A stretch of DNA of 25,377 nucleotides. Source: a virus. Below, one piece after another: positions 7,551-13,309 of the stretch. The position numbers and the translations under genes were made by a program. The notes beneath the pieces are model-generated. The model was given only the letters and a program-made list of their open reading frames with translations, did no database searches and was not told where the DNA came from. Position 1 is the stretch's first letter, and every line of letters begins with the position of its first letter. The stretch is taken from positions 1 to 25,377 of IMG/VR virus record IMGVR_UViG_3300044635_002154; one strand, 5' to 3'.

Positions 7551-7952
7551 GTGCAGACCTTTCAACAATTTTATGAGCAAAAGCAACTCATTGCTCCAAC
7601 CATTGACGTAGACATCAGCGGCATTGGCAATTTCAAAGCAAAAGCTGATACAGGCAATGATGGCTACAACGTTCTTCATGCCACTGACATCAAGGATGAT
7701 GGAAGCATTGTGACATTTGTTTGCAACAACAAGCAGCATAGTGCCAACAGCAATGGAACATTGGCAATCAACAAGGGCCCGCAACTAAAAGAAGACCGTC
7801 ACGTGATAAAGCTCGACGTGACGGTCAATGGTAAGACATATCGTGGTACACCTTTCACTATTTCTGATAGAACAGGCATGTCTGAACCTGTTCTATTGAG
7901 CAAAGACTTCATTGCTCAAATGAAAAGCGTAGTTGATCCAAGCCTCACATGA
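7551..7952 (+). CDS. Retropepsin-like aspartic protease domain protein (PF05618-like)
   Basis: The 133-residue protein has the aspartic protease signature ADTGND at about residues 29-34, preceded by a beta strand (IDVDISGIGNFKAK) and followed by YNVLHA. Its C-terminal half has FTISDRTGMSEPVLLSKDFI, matching the R-x-x-M-x-x-P-V-L-x-G/S pattern of the bacterial RimK-associated 'ATP-dependent zinc protease' family, which has a single-domain retropepsin fold and acts as a dimer if active. The GTG start is chosen because no in-frame ATG precedes the DTG motif, and it gives an N-terminus, MQTFQQFYEQ, very like the T4 internal-protein targeting peptide. The 3' end overlaps convergent folE by 8 bases. 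Two perfect hairpins lie inside the gene. Confidence 0.7.
   Translation: MQTFQQFYEQKQLIAPTIDVDISGIGNFKAKADTGNDGYNVLHATDIKDDGSIVTFVCNNKQHSANSNGTLAINKGPQLKEDRHVIKLDVTVNGKTYRGTPFTISDRTGMSEPVLLSKDFIAQMKSVVDPSLT
7785..7826 (-). terminator. Candidate folE terminator inside the opposing gene
   Basis: An 11 bp perfect stem (GACCGTCACGT at 7794-7804 with its complement at 7816-7826) closes an 11-base loop. It is GC-rich against an AT-rich background. On the minus strand it is followed by TTCTTTTAG (7793-7785), a U-rich tract, so it would stop leftward transcription about 120 bases past the folE stop at 7945. On the plus strand no T-run follows. Confidence 0.5.
7867..7896. repeat. Perfect 10 bp inverted repeat with 10-base loop
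   Basis: ATAGAACAGG at 7867-7876 is complementary to 7887-7896. It lies within the retropepsin-like coding sequence, 49 bases past the end of folE on the minus strand. Neither side has a clear T-run, so a terminator role is less likely than for the hairpin at 7794-7826. Confidence 0.6.
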
Positions 7953-8592
7953 GGTTGCGATTTTGTGCGTAATCAATGAACTTGTAAAACTCAGCACGAG
8001 AGTTGTCACCATTTTCCAAAAATGCACCGCTCATGTATGCTGTGCGCATAGTTGAATCATGCTTGATGCCTCGATTGCTGCAGCAATTATGTTTAGCTTC
8101 AATCATGACAGCAACACCATTGTTGTTGGTGCAAATTTCATTGATGAAGTTGTGAATTTGCATGGTTAAATTCTCTTGAACTTGCGGCCGTCTAGCAAAC
8201 CAATCCACGACACGATTGAGTTTGCTCAATCCAATCACTTTGCCGCTCTTGGATGGAATGTATGCTACATGAGCAAAACCAGTAAAGGGCATGTGATGAT
8301 GGCTGCAAAGAGATGTCAAGCGAATATTATTTTGACAAACCATTCCATTGTAGCTGTCAACATTGTCAAAAGCTGTAATGGTTGGAGCATCTTCATAGCA
8401 ACCTTTGATGACATCATTTACAAATGCCTTGGCAACACGACGCGGAGTATCAGCACTGTTGGGATCACTGCGCCAATCAAACTTGAGAGCATCCATGAAG
8501 TCTGCATATGCTGTTGCAGCCTTGTCAATCATTTCATACTTTTGCTCTTGTTTTTGTGGCAGATTCGAATTTGCGTATTTTAATTTATCCAT
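7945..8592 (-). CDS. folE: GTP cyclohydrolase I
   Basis: It converts GTP to 7,8-dihydroneopterin triphosphate, the entry step for folate and for 7-deazaguanine (queuosine-type) precursors. It has 215 residues, a normal family length. The zinc site is intact: C96 and H99 in LCSHHHMPF, and C170 in EAKHNCCSNRG. The family signature GKVIGLSKLNRVVDWFARRPQ and the C-terminal HDSTMRTAYMSG are present. With queD at 9684 and queE at 11088 it forms the first three steps towards 7-carboxy-7-deazaguanine. The start at 8592 has no Shine-Dalgarno site but has a well-placed promoter. Confidence 0.97.
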   Translation of the reverse strand: MDKLKYANSNLPQKQEQKYEMIDKAATAYADFMDALKFDWRSDPNSADTPRRVAKAFVNDVIKGCYEDAPTITAFDNVDSYNGMVCQNNIRLTSLCSHHHMPFTGFAHVAYIPSKSGKVIGLSKLNRVVDWFARRPQVQENLTMQIHNFINEICTNNNGVAVMIEAKHNCCSNRGIKHDSTMRTAYMSGAFLENGDNSRAEFYKFIDYAQNRNLM

Positions 8593-8598
8593 GATGCT

Positions 8599-8626
8599 AA
8601 TATGATGTAAAAAGCAACAATTTCAA
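8599..8626 (-). promoter_or_regulatory. Sigma70-like promoter of folE
   Basis: Minus strand: TTGAAA at 8626-8621, 16 bases, CATATT at 8604-8599, then 6 bases to the ATG at 8592. The -10 box is imperfect, but the -35 box, spacing and distance to the ATG match the other promoters in this window. Confidence 0.45.
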
Positions 8627-8633
8627 CTAAATA
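8626..8633 (+). promoter_or_regulatory. Late-type octamer variant ACTAAATA
   Basis: It is a one-base variant of NATAAATA, 5 bases before the ATG at 8639. There is no -35-like hexamer at the right distance. A structural-type gene follows, which would suit late expression. Confidence 0.3.
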
Positions 8634-8638
8634 ATTGC

Positions 8639-9640
8639 ATGTCTCAGTTTTTTTATCAATACAACTCAATTTTAGAAAAAAGCTTGCAAAAAGTACGCCT
8701 TAGAGTAGATCCCAATGTAAAATATGCAGAGGATTTTGCGCAATATGATGGCTACGTTGGCTATATTTTGGCAGAAACTGATGAAAGCATTGACTTCTTT
8801 TATGAAAACAACACTATAACATTGCCAAAAAATGCAGTAATTATTGAACAAGAAAATACTAGGATGGGAAGATTTATGCAATCAGCAGTTGGTAATGCGC
8901 AAGGAGGCGTATCTGGAGCGCTTGGAACGATGGTAAATAAAGGGGCGGGAGCAGTGGGTACGGCTTTGAAGGGCGCTGCAAATTTAGGTTCAATGCTTTA
9001 TACAGGTCAGCAATTGTTCCCCATGGGAAACAATCAAGGTCAACGTGCTGGTGCAGCAGCAGTTGCAGAGCCGGCACAAGCTGTAGACAAAACAAAATCT
9101 TTAGCAATTAAAAATAAAAATGGCAATGCATCTATAACTATTAACGGAATGGATTATGGCATTATTAATATAAAAGATGCTAATAATAAATCCCTAGTAA
9201 TGCTAAATAACAATGTTTTAATATTAGCACATTATAATGCTTTTAGTTTTTTATTAAATACGAGTTGGTCTTCTCTAAATGAGGCAGGATTCGCCAATAT
9301 ACCACCCAATGTTGGTGGTCTTCCCACTAGCCCAGCTGCATCTGCTGCTTCACCTGCACCAGCTGCTGCACCTGCACCCGCATCAGCTGCTCCCGCACCT
9401 GCTGCGCCCAAAAACACTACTGCTGCACCGACTGCATCTGCTGCAGATGCTTTCTTGCAAATGCCTTCTGTTACAGTTTCTGCTTTAAATGCAAAAAAAC
9501 TTTTAGGGGTGCCACTGGTGGTGAGTTTATCACCAATAACACAGCCAAATGCTACTAATAAACCATCCACACCCATTGATTACTCTGTAAAATTTACAGC
9601 TGCACCAAATAATGCAGAAGTTTTAGTTACATTCTTATAA
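8639..9640 (+). CDS. Structural-type protein with glycine/alanine zipper and Ala/Pro-rich linker
   Basis: I do not recognise a family for this 333-residue protein. It has four parts. First is an amphipathic N-terminal helix containing ILE (MSQFFYQYNSILEKSL), like capsid-targeting peptides. Second is a short beta-rich domain at about residues 20-75. Third is a Gly/Ala-rich stretch at about 84-130 with repeated GxxxG-like spacing (GALGTMVNKGAGAVG), which could be membrane-active or tightly packing. Fourth is a beta-rich C-terminal half split by a pure Ala/Pro/Ser linker near residues 232-270. Such linkers are typical of virion proteins. A structural or internal virion role is inferred. Confidence 0.65.
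   Translation: MSQFFYQYNSILEKSLQKVRLRVDPNVKYAEDFAQYDGYVGYILAETDESIDFFYENNTITLPKNAVIIEQENTRMGRFMQSAVGNAQGGVSGALGTMVNKGAGAVGTALKGAANLGSMLYTGQQLFPMGNNQGQRAGAAAVAEPAQAVDKTKSLAIKNKNGNASITINGMDYGIINIKDANNKSLVMLNNNVLILAHYNAFSFLLNTSWSSLNEAGFANIPPNVGGLPTSPAASAASPAPAAAPAPASAAPAPAAPKNTTAAPTASAADAFLQMPSVTVSALNAKKLLGVPLVVSLSPITQPNATNKPSTPIDYSVKFTAAPNNAEVLVTFL
9341..9420 (+). repeat. Imperfect GCTGCA/CCTGCA repeat encoding an Ala/Pro linker
   Basis: Degenerate short tandem units such as gctgctgcacctgcacc recur through this stretch and encode the alternating Ala-Pro linker of the protein at 8639. Codons vary from unit to unit, so it is an old or selected repeat, not a fresh expansion. Confidence 0.6.
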
Positions 9641-9646
9641 TAAATA
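9639..9646 (+). promoter_or_regulatory. T4-type late octamer AATAAATA upstream of queD
   Basis: It matches NATAAATA and overlaps the stop of the preceding gene. It lies 37 bases before the queD ATG, which gives room for an ordinary leader, unlike the other promoters here. Confidence 0.4.
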
Positions 9647-9650
9647 TCAG

Positions 9651-9678
9651 TTGAACTGTGCATAGCATACATTAACGT
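9651..9678 (+). promoter_or_regulatory. Weak sigma70-like promoter of queD
   Basis: TTGAAC at 9651-9656, 16 bases, TAACGT at 9673-9678, then 5 bases to the ATG at 9684. The -10 box is poor. I list it because the geometry equals that of the stronger promoters in the window. Confidence 0.25.
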
Positions 9679-9683
9679 ATTGC

Positions 9684-10289
9684 ATGTATACTAGTACTAA
9701 AGTAATTGAATTGGGATCTTGTGCATTTCGTCAGTGGGGCGCAGATCATAGTCACTGTCATTATATTCATGGATATCAGCTCAAAGCAAAGTTTTGGTTT
9801 GGGTGCTCTGAACTTGACAGCAAAAACTGGGCAGTTGATTTTGGTGGATTAAAACAGCTGAGAGCACAATTGCAGGATGTGTTTGATCATACTCTGTGTG
9901 TAGCTGCAAATGATCCCTGCATGGATATTTTTAAGGAATTGGAGAAACGCGATGCAGTTAAGCTTCGCGTGTTTGAAAAAGGTGTAGGCATTGAGCGTGC
10001 ATCAGAGCTTTGCTACAACATTGCATCAGATTTTATTCAGTCTCAATACGGTGACAGATGCTGGGTTGAAAAAGTAGAGGTGTTTGAGCATGAAGACAAT
10101 TCTGCTGTTTATGCACCAACGCGCTTTCCAACGCCAGTTACAGAAACAGCACCAGTTGTAGAACAGGTTGCAGCAGTTGAAGTAACACCTTTGCCTAATG
10201 CTCCGGTGCATAATCCACGCGCTGCTCATGTTGGGAGCAACGTTTCAACTGGCAAAGGCGGTTGGTTTCAAGGCACAACTTGGGGTTAA
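9684..10289 (+). CDS. queD: 6-carboxytetrahydropterin synthase-like protein (QueD) with C-terminal tail
   Basis: QueD turns dihydroneopterin triphosphate into 6-carboxytetrahydropterin, the step after FolE. The N-terminal 130 residues fit the family: CAFRQW; the nucleophile-zinc region CHYIHGY (C25, H29); VDFGGLK; FDHT; and GVGIERASEL with the pterin-binding Glu. Usual members read CxxxHGH, where both His bind zinc; here the second is Tyr31. Residues from about 135 to 201 form an extra Pro/Val/Ala-rich tail ending in GGWFQGTTWG that normal QueD (about 120 residues) lacks. The end overlaps convergent phoH by 4 bases. The family is sure; the activity is less so. Confidence 0.85.
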   Translation: MYTSTKVIELGSCAFRQWGADHSHCHYIHGYQLKAKFWFGCSELDSKNWAVDFGGLKQLRAQLQDVFDHTLCVAANDPCMDIFKELEKRDAVKLRVFEKGVGIERASELCYNIASDFIQSQYGDRCWVEKVEVFEHEDNSAVYAPTRFPTPVTETAPVVEQVAAVEVTPLPNAPVHNPRAAHVGSNVSTGKGGWFQGTTWG

Positions 10290-11029
10290 CACTCCAGTTT
10301 GCGCACAATGAACTTGAGAATGTGCGATCTCACAATTTCATTTTGTCCAAAATGGACGCAGTGAATGTGATTGTTCGCACTTTCTTCATCATTGAATCGT
10401 TCTAAAACTTCTTTGTATCCTGATTTTGCAATGTCATTTTGCTTGAGGTCACCAGCAATGATGAAGCGAGAGTTGTGACCAAATCGTGTGAGAATTGACA
10501 CCAATTCTTTGCGAGAAAGGTTTTGTGATTCATCAACAATGACTACTGAATCATGAAAAGTTAAGCCTCTGACAAAGTTCACAGGAATGCACTGAACAGT
10601 GCCATTGTTGAGCAGTACATCAGTTGCAGCATCAGACAACAGTTCATGTAGTTTATCAAGCATAGGAAGCGACCAAGGCTTGAACTTTTCATCAAGTTCA
10701 CCTGGTAGAGCGCCTATGCTTTTTTCTGCTGATTCAACAATGCTGCGAATGTAAACTATTTTTTTAATTTTCTTTTGCTGTAGCAAATTTAAAGCAGCTA
10801 AAACAGCTAGATATGTTTTGGCAGTGCCAGCAGGTCCATCCACAAACACCATTTTTGTTTTCTCATACAAGCACAAATCTAAGAATGTTTTGTGAACCTC
10901 ATTGAGGCTGTATTTGTTTTTGATTACAAACCCCTTGCTCGGCGCAGATGAATATTCCACTGGTTCAACCTCATTTTCATCTAGGTCTATGTCGGCAAGC
11001 CTCTTACGCAAACGCGTCTTTTTGCTCAT
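10286..11029 (-). CDS. phoH: PhoH-like ATPase
   Basis: This is a P-loop ATPase of the PhoH/RNA-associated family, frequent in marine phages; its role in infection is not settled and a link to phosphate stress or RNA metabolism is proposed. It has 247 residues. Walker A GPAGTAKT is at 65-72; the family stretch IVYIRSIVESAEKSIGALPG is at about 91-110; Walker B IVDES is near 164-168; and AGDLKQND follows. The N-terminus is basic (SKKTRLRKRL). It lies between queD and queE but on the opposite strand. Confidence 0.95.
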   Translation of the reverse strand: MSKKTRLRKRLADIDLDENEVEPVEYSSAPSKGFVIKNKYSLNEVHKTFLDLCLYEKTKMVFVDGPAGTAKTYLAVLAALNLLQQKKIKKIVYIRSIVESAEKSIGALPGELDEKFKPWSLPMLDKLHELLSDAATDVLLNNGTVQCIPVNFVRGLTFHDSVVIVDESQNLSRKELVSILTRFGHNSRFIIAGDLKQNDIAKSGYKEVLERFNDEESANNHIHCVHFGQNEIVRSHILKFIVRKLEC

Positions 11030-11034
11030 GTATA

Positions 11035-11064
11035 TATTTATCTTTTTGTGTTGAAATACTACAA
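11035..11064 (-). promoter_or_regulatory. phoH promoter: overlapping sigma70-like and late-type elements
   Basis: Minus strand: TTGTAG at 11064-11059, 16 bases, GATAAA at 11042-11037, then 7 bases to the ATG at 11029. The same bases form GATAAATA (11042-11035), a late-type octamer. The gene could therefore be read early, late or both. Confidence 0.4.
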
Positions 11065-11078
11065 GTGTATGTTACAAT
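11051..11078 (+). promoter_or_regulatory. Sigma70-like promoter of queE
   Basis: TTGAAA at 11051-11056, 16 bases, TACAAT at 11073-11078, then 9 bases to the ATG at 11088. It is one of the best matches. It overlaps the phoH promoter on the other strand in a 58-base divergent gap. Confidence 0.55.
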
Positions 11079-11087
11079 GTATGCATT

Positions 11088-11852
11088 ATGAATTTTGATC
11101 CTACAAAAGAAACCATCTTTTTATCTGATGACAAAGTGTTCTACACACTTGAAGGTGAGGGAGAATACATTGGTCAGCCATCTGTATTCATGCGAATGTC
11201 CATGTGTAACCTCACATGCAAAGGATTTGCCTCACCAGAGTCACCACACGGTTGTGACTCATATATTTCATGGTCCATCAAGAATAAAAATACATTTCAG
11301 GAGATTTGGGATGAATTCTTTGTTGGATGCAATTATGCACAAAAGCTCAAGGATGGTGCTATTTTAAAATATACAGGCGGAGAGCCGCTCATAGGACAAA
11401 AACAGCTGTTGAAATTCACTGAATTCATTACAGATAAGATTGGCATGGTGCCAAAGATTGATTTTGAGACAAATGCTACATTGCTGCCAGATGAGCGCTG
11501 GTTCACTGATTTTAATGCAAGCTTCACTACATCACCCAAGTTGCCTAGCAATGGAGATCCCATTGAGAAGACATATGTTCCTGATGTTCTCAAGTGGCAT
11601 GCTGATCACTATTCTGGCTTCAAGTTTGTTATTAATTCTGACAAAGACATTGAGCACATTTGGACTCACTATGTTAATGATAAGCTTGGCATAAGCGTTG
11701 AAACCAATAGAATTTGGTTCATGCCGTGCTGTGGTTCACGTGAAGAACACATTGAAAGAGCACCTGCAGTTGCAGAGTATGCAAAAGCGATGTGCGTAAA
11801 TTTTAGTCCGAGACTGCATTTGCTGCTCTGGAACAAGGCTTTGAAAGTTTAA
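11088..11852 (+). CDS. queE: 7-carboxy-7-deazaguanine synthase (radical SAM, QueE)
   Basis: QueE rearranges 6-carboxytetrahydropterin to 7-carboxy-7-deazaguanine using SAM and a [4Fe-4S] cluster. It has 254 residues. FYTLEGEGEYIGQPSVFMR at residues 18-36 is the QueE signature. The cluster Cys residues are probably C40, C44 and C56, giving C-x3-C-x11-C in place of C-x3-C-x2-C; C56 is followed by Asp-Ser as the third QueE Cys normally is (CDS/CDT). Then come YTGGEPL and a DFETNATLLP segment. With folE and queD it makes three successive steps. No queC or DNA-inserting transglycosylase is in the window. Confidence 0.93.
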   Translation: MNFDPTKETIFLSDDKVFYTLEGEGEYIGQPSVFMRMSMCNLTCKGFASPESPHGCDSYISWSIKNKNTFQEIWDEFFVGCNYAQKLKDGAILKYTGGEPLIGQKQLLKFTEFITDKIGMVPKIDFETNATLLPDERWFTDFNASFTTSPKLPSNGDPIEKTYVPDVLKWHADHYSGFKFVINSDKDIEHIWTHYVNDKLGISVETNRIWFMPCCGSREEHIERAPAVAEYAKAMCVNFSPRLHLLLWNKALKV

Positions 11853-11869
11853 TTCAACATACCAAGCAG

Positions 11870-12325
11870 ATGAATGTAGATGTAAATAAAGTTAGCAAGG
11901 CTGTAGTAATTAATACTGATGGAAAGGTGCTGCTTTTGCAGCCAGCTTCCAAGGCAAAAATGCATTTGCCAGGCGGTCATTTGCAGCAAGGTGAATCATA
12001 TTTGCAAGGATTAATGCGTGAGGTTTTTGAAGAAACTGCATTAAAAGTCACTGCATACATTGTAATCAATGCTGCACCAGGGTTTCACTTGTGGATGTGC
12101 AGGTGCAATGGCTCCAATGTAAAATTGAGCAACGAGCACACATCTTACAAGTGGGTGAATTTTGATGAAGCCATTACAAAATGCAATATAACCAAAGAAA
12201 CAAAGCGTGATTTAGTCATTGCTTTGAGAACTTTGCCCAAATATGCAAATTGGTTCAAAGTCAATAAAAAGCCTCAGCCTGTGAAAAAAATTAAAGCAAA
12301 GCCTGTTGAACAACCTGAAGAGTAG
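11870..12325 (+). CDS. Nudix hydrolase
   Basis: It hydrolyses a nucleoside diphosphate linked to another group; the substrate cannot be read from sequence. The Nudix box is at residues 36-58: G36, E42, R50-E51, E54-E55, with Ala57 where Gly is usual. All the metal-binding Glu residues are present. The protein has 151 residues with a Lys/Pro-rich tail (KKPQPVKKIKAKPVEQPEE) that is probably disordered. It follows queE by 17 bases with no promoter of the local design, so it is probably co-transcribed with it. Confidence 0.9.
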   Translation: MNVDVNKVSKAVVINTDGKVLLLQPASKAKMHLPGGHLQQGESYLQGLMREVFEETALKVTAYIVINAAPGFHLWMCRCNGSNVKLSNEHTSYKWVNFDEAITKCNITKETKRDLVIALRTLPKYANWFKVNKKPQPVKKIKAKPVEQPEE

Positions 12326-12333
12326 CATAAATT
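12306..12333 (+). promoter_or_regulatory. Sigma70-like promoter before the small gene at 12339
   Basis: TTGAAC at 12306-12311, 16 bases, TAAATT at 12328-12333, then 5 bases to ATG at 12339. It overlaps the end of the Nudix gene. It supports 12339 over the upstream in-frame ATG at 12306 as the start. Confidence 0.4.
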
Positions 12334-12338
12334 ACAAC

Positions 12339-12566
12339 ATGTCAAAACAACAAACACCCGCACTTGCGCACAACATCATTGAAATAAAGACAACAGTTAC
12401 TTACAAAGATGAAGCGCTTGAATCAGCAGTAAGGATCGATTCTAATGAAATTGCTCAACGAATTCTTAAAGAGGGACCAGAAGCAACCAACAAGTCCATT
12501 GCATCTGCTCTGCAGGCTTTATACAACAAGACTAATGACAATTTCAAGAGTGTTGTAAACAAATGA
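12339..12566 (+). CDS. Unknown 75-residue protein
   Basis: I recognise no family. The product has a beta-rich first half (HNIIEIKTTVTYKD) and a helical second half. I start it at MSKQQTP (12339), not at the in-frame ATG inside the Nudix gene (12306), because the promoter-like sequence at 12306-12333 ends 5 bases before it. The stop overlaps the next start as ATGA, which supports a real gene in an operon with the kinase-like protein. Confidence 0.65.
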   Translation: MSKQQTPALAHNIIEIKTTVTYKDEALESAVRIDSNEIAQRILKEGPEATNKSIASALQALYNKTNDNFKSVVNK

Positions 12567-13309
12567 GAATTGCATTTAGCGGTACAGCCAACACAGGCAA
12601 AAGCACACTTGTAAGGGACTTCTTACAAGTGTGGCACATGTATAGCACCCCCGATTCATCGTATAGAGATGTAATTGTTAATAATAATTTGGGTCACAGC
12701 AAGGGTGCAACACAGCATGGACAGCAGCAGATTCTTGACTTCATGGTTGAGCAGATGAAGGGTAAAACGCCAGCTGATAATGTTGTTTATGATAGGTGTC
12801 CGCTAGATAACATCATCTATTCAATGTGGGCTGCTGAAAAGCAGCAAGGTGATATTGACGATGAATTCATTGCCAAATGCATACCCATTGTGCGAGAGTC
12901 TATAAAGGATTTGGATATTATTTTTTGGTTACCTTTCAATGAAAGCATTGCCATCAAAAATGACAACATGCGGGAGACAGATGAACTGTACATCAGAGAA
13001 ATAAACAATATTTTTGAAATGGTGTACAAGCAGTTCATTTATAATGATAAATTTCCTTTGTTTGATCCTCAAGACAGACCTGCTATGATTGAGTTGACTA
13101 AGACTGCTCGTCATGAGCGCTTAGTAGAGATTGCCAACTACATCAGCATTGATGGCGAAGTCATAAGTCCAGATGAACAATGGATAAAATCATTGAGCGC
13201 TGGTGAAGAGCTTTACTCTAATGGTGAACCTACCCATGAAGCTGTGGAGCAATTGCTCAAGCAGCAAAAAGAGGAAGTGCTATCCACTACTGGTTCAATT
13301 ATAGTGTAA
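12563..13309 (+). CDS. P-loop kinase/AAA_28-like protein (NadR or deoxynucleoside-kinase type)
   Basis: The 248-residue protein starts directly with a Walker A motif, GTANTGKST (residues 7-15). It has VVYDRCPLDNIIYS near residue 75, the DR-x-P-x-D pattern of nucleoside and nucleotide kinases, and a lid-like region rich in Arg/Glu after FWLPF. It resembles the NadR-type ATPase family (AAA_28). It may phosphorylate a nucleoside or an NAD precursor; I cannot choose. The C-terminal 60 residues are Glu/Gln-rich. A perfect 12 bp hairpin lies over codons 14-24. Its end overlaps the convergent fibre-like gene by 11 bases. Confidence 0.75.
   Translation: MRIAFSGTANTGKSTLVRDFLQVWHMYSTPDSSYRDVIVNNNLGHSKGATQHGQQQILDFMVEQMKGKTPADNVVYDRCPLDNIIYSMWAAEKQQGDIDDEFIAKCIPIVRESIKDLDIIFWLPFNESIAIKNDNMRETDELYIREINNIFEMVYKQFIYNDKFPLFDPQDRPAMIELTKTARHERLVEIANYISIDGEVISPDEQWIKSLSAGEELYSNGEPTHEAVEQLLKQQKEEVLSTTGSIIV
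12604..12633. repeat. Perfect 12 bp inverted repeat with 6-base loop
   Basis: CACACTTGTAAG at 12604-12615 pairs with 12622-12633. It lies inside the kinase-like coding sequence. On the minus strand the stem is followed by CTTTTG, so it might end leftward transcripts from the fibre-like gene, but it is about 665 bases past that gene's stop. Confidence 0.65.

Noticed and set aside
8074-8087. 14-base perfect palindrome ATTGCTGCAGCAAT inside folE
   Set aside because: It has no loop and is built on the common TGCA word and folE codons next to the conserved RG; it is likely to be a by-product of composition.
9303-9321. Inverted repeat ACCACC/GGTGGT
   Set aside because: The stem is only 6 bp and codes for a Pro/Gly turn; stems of this size are expected many times by chance.
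9232-9576. Minus-strand open frame rich in Ala and Gly
   Set aside because: It is the shadow of the Ala/Pro linker of the gene at 8639; GC-rich repeats keep several frames open. It has no promoter or neighbour support.
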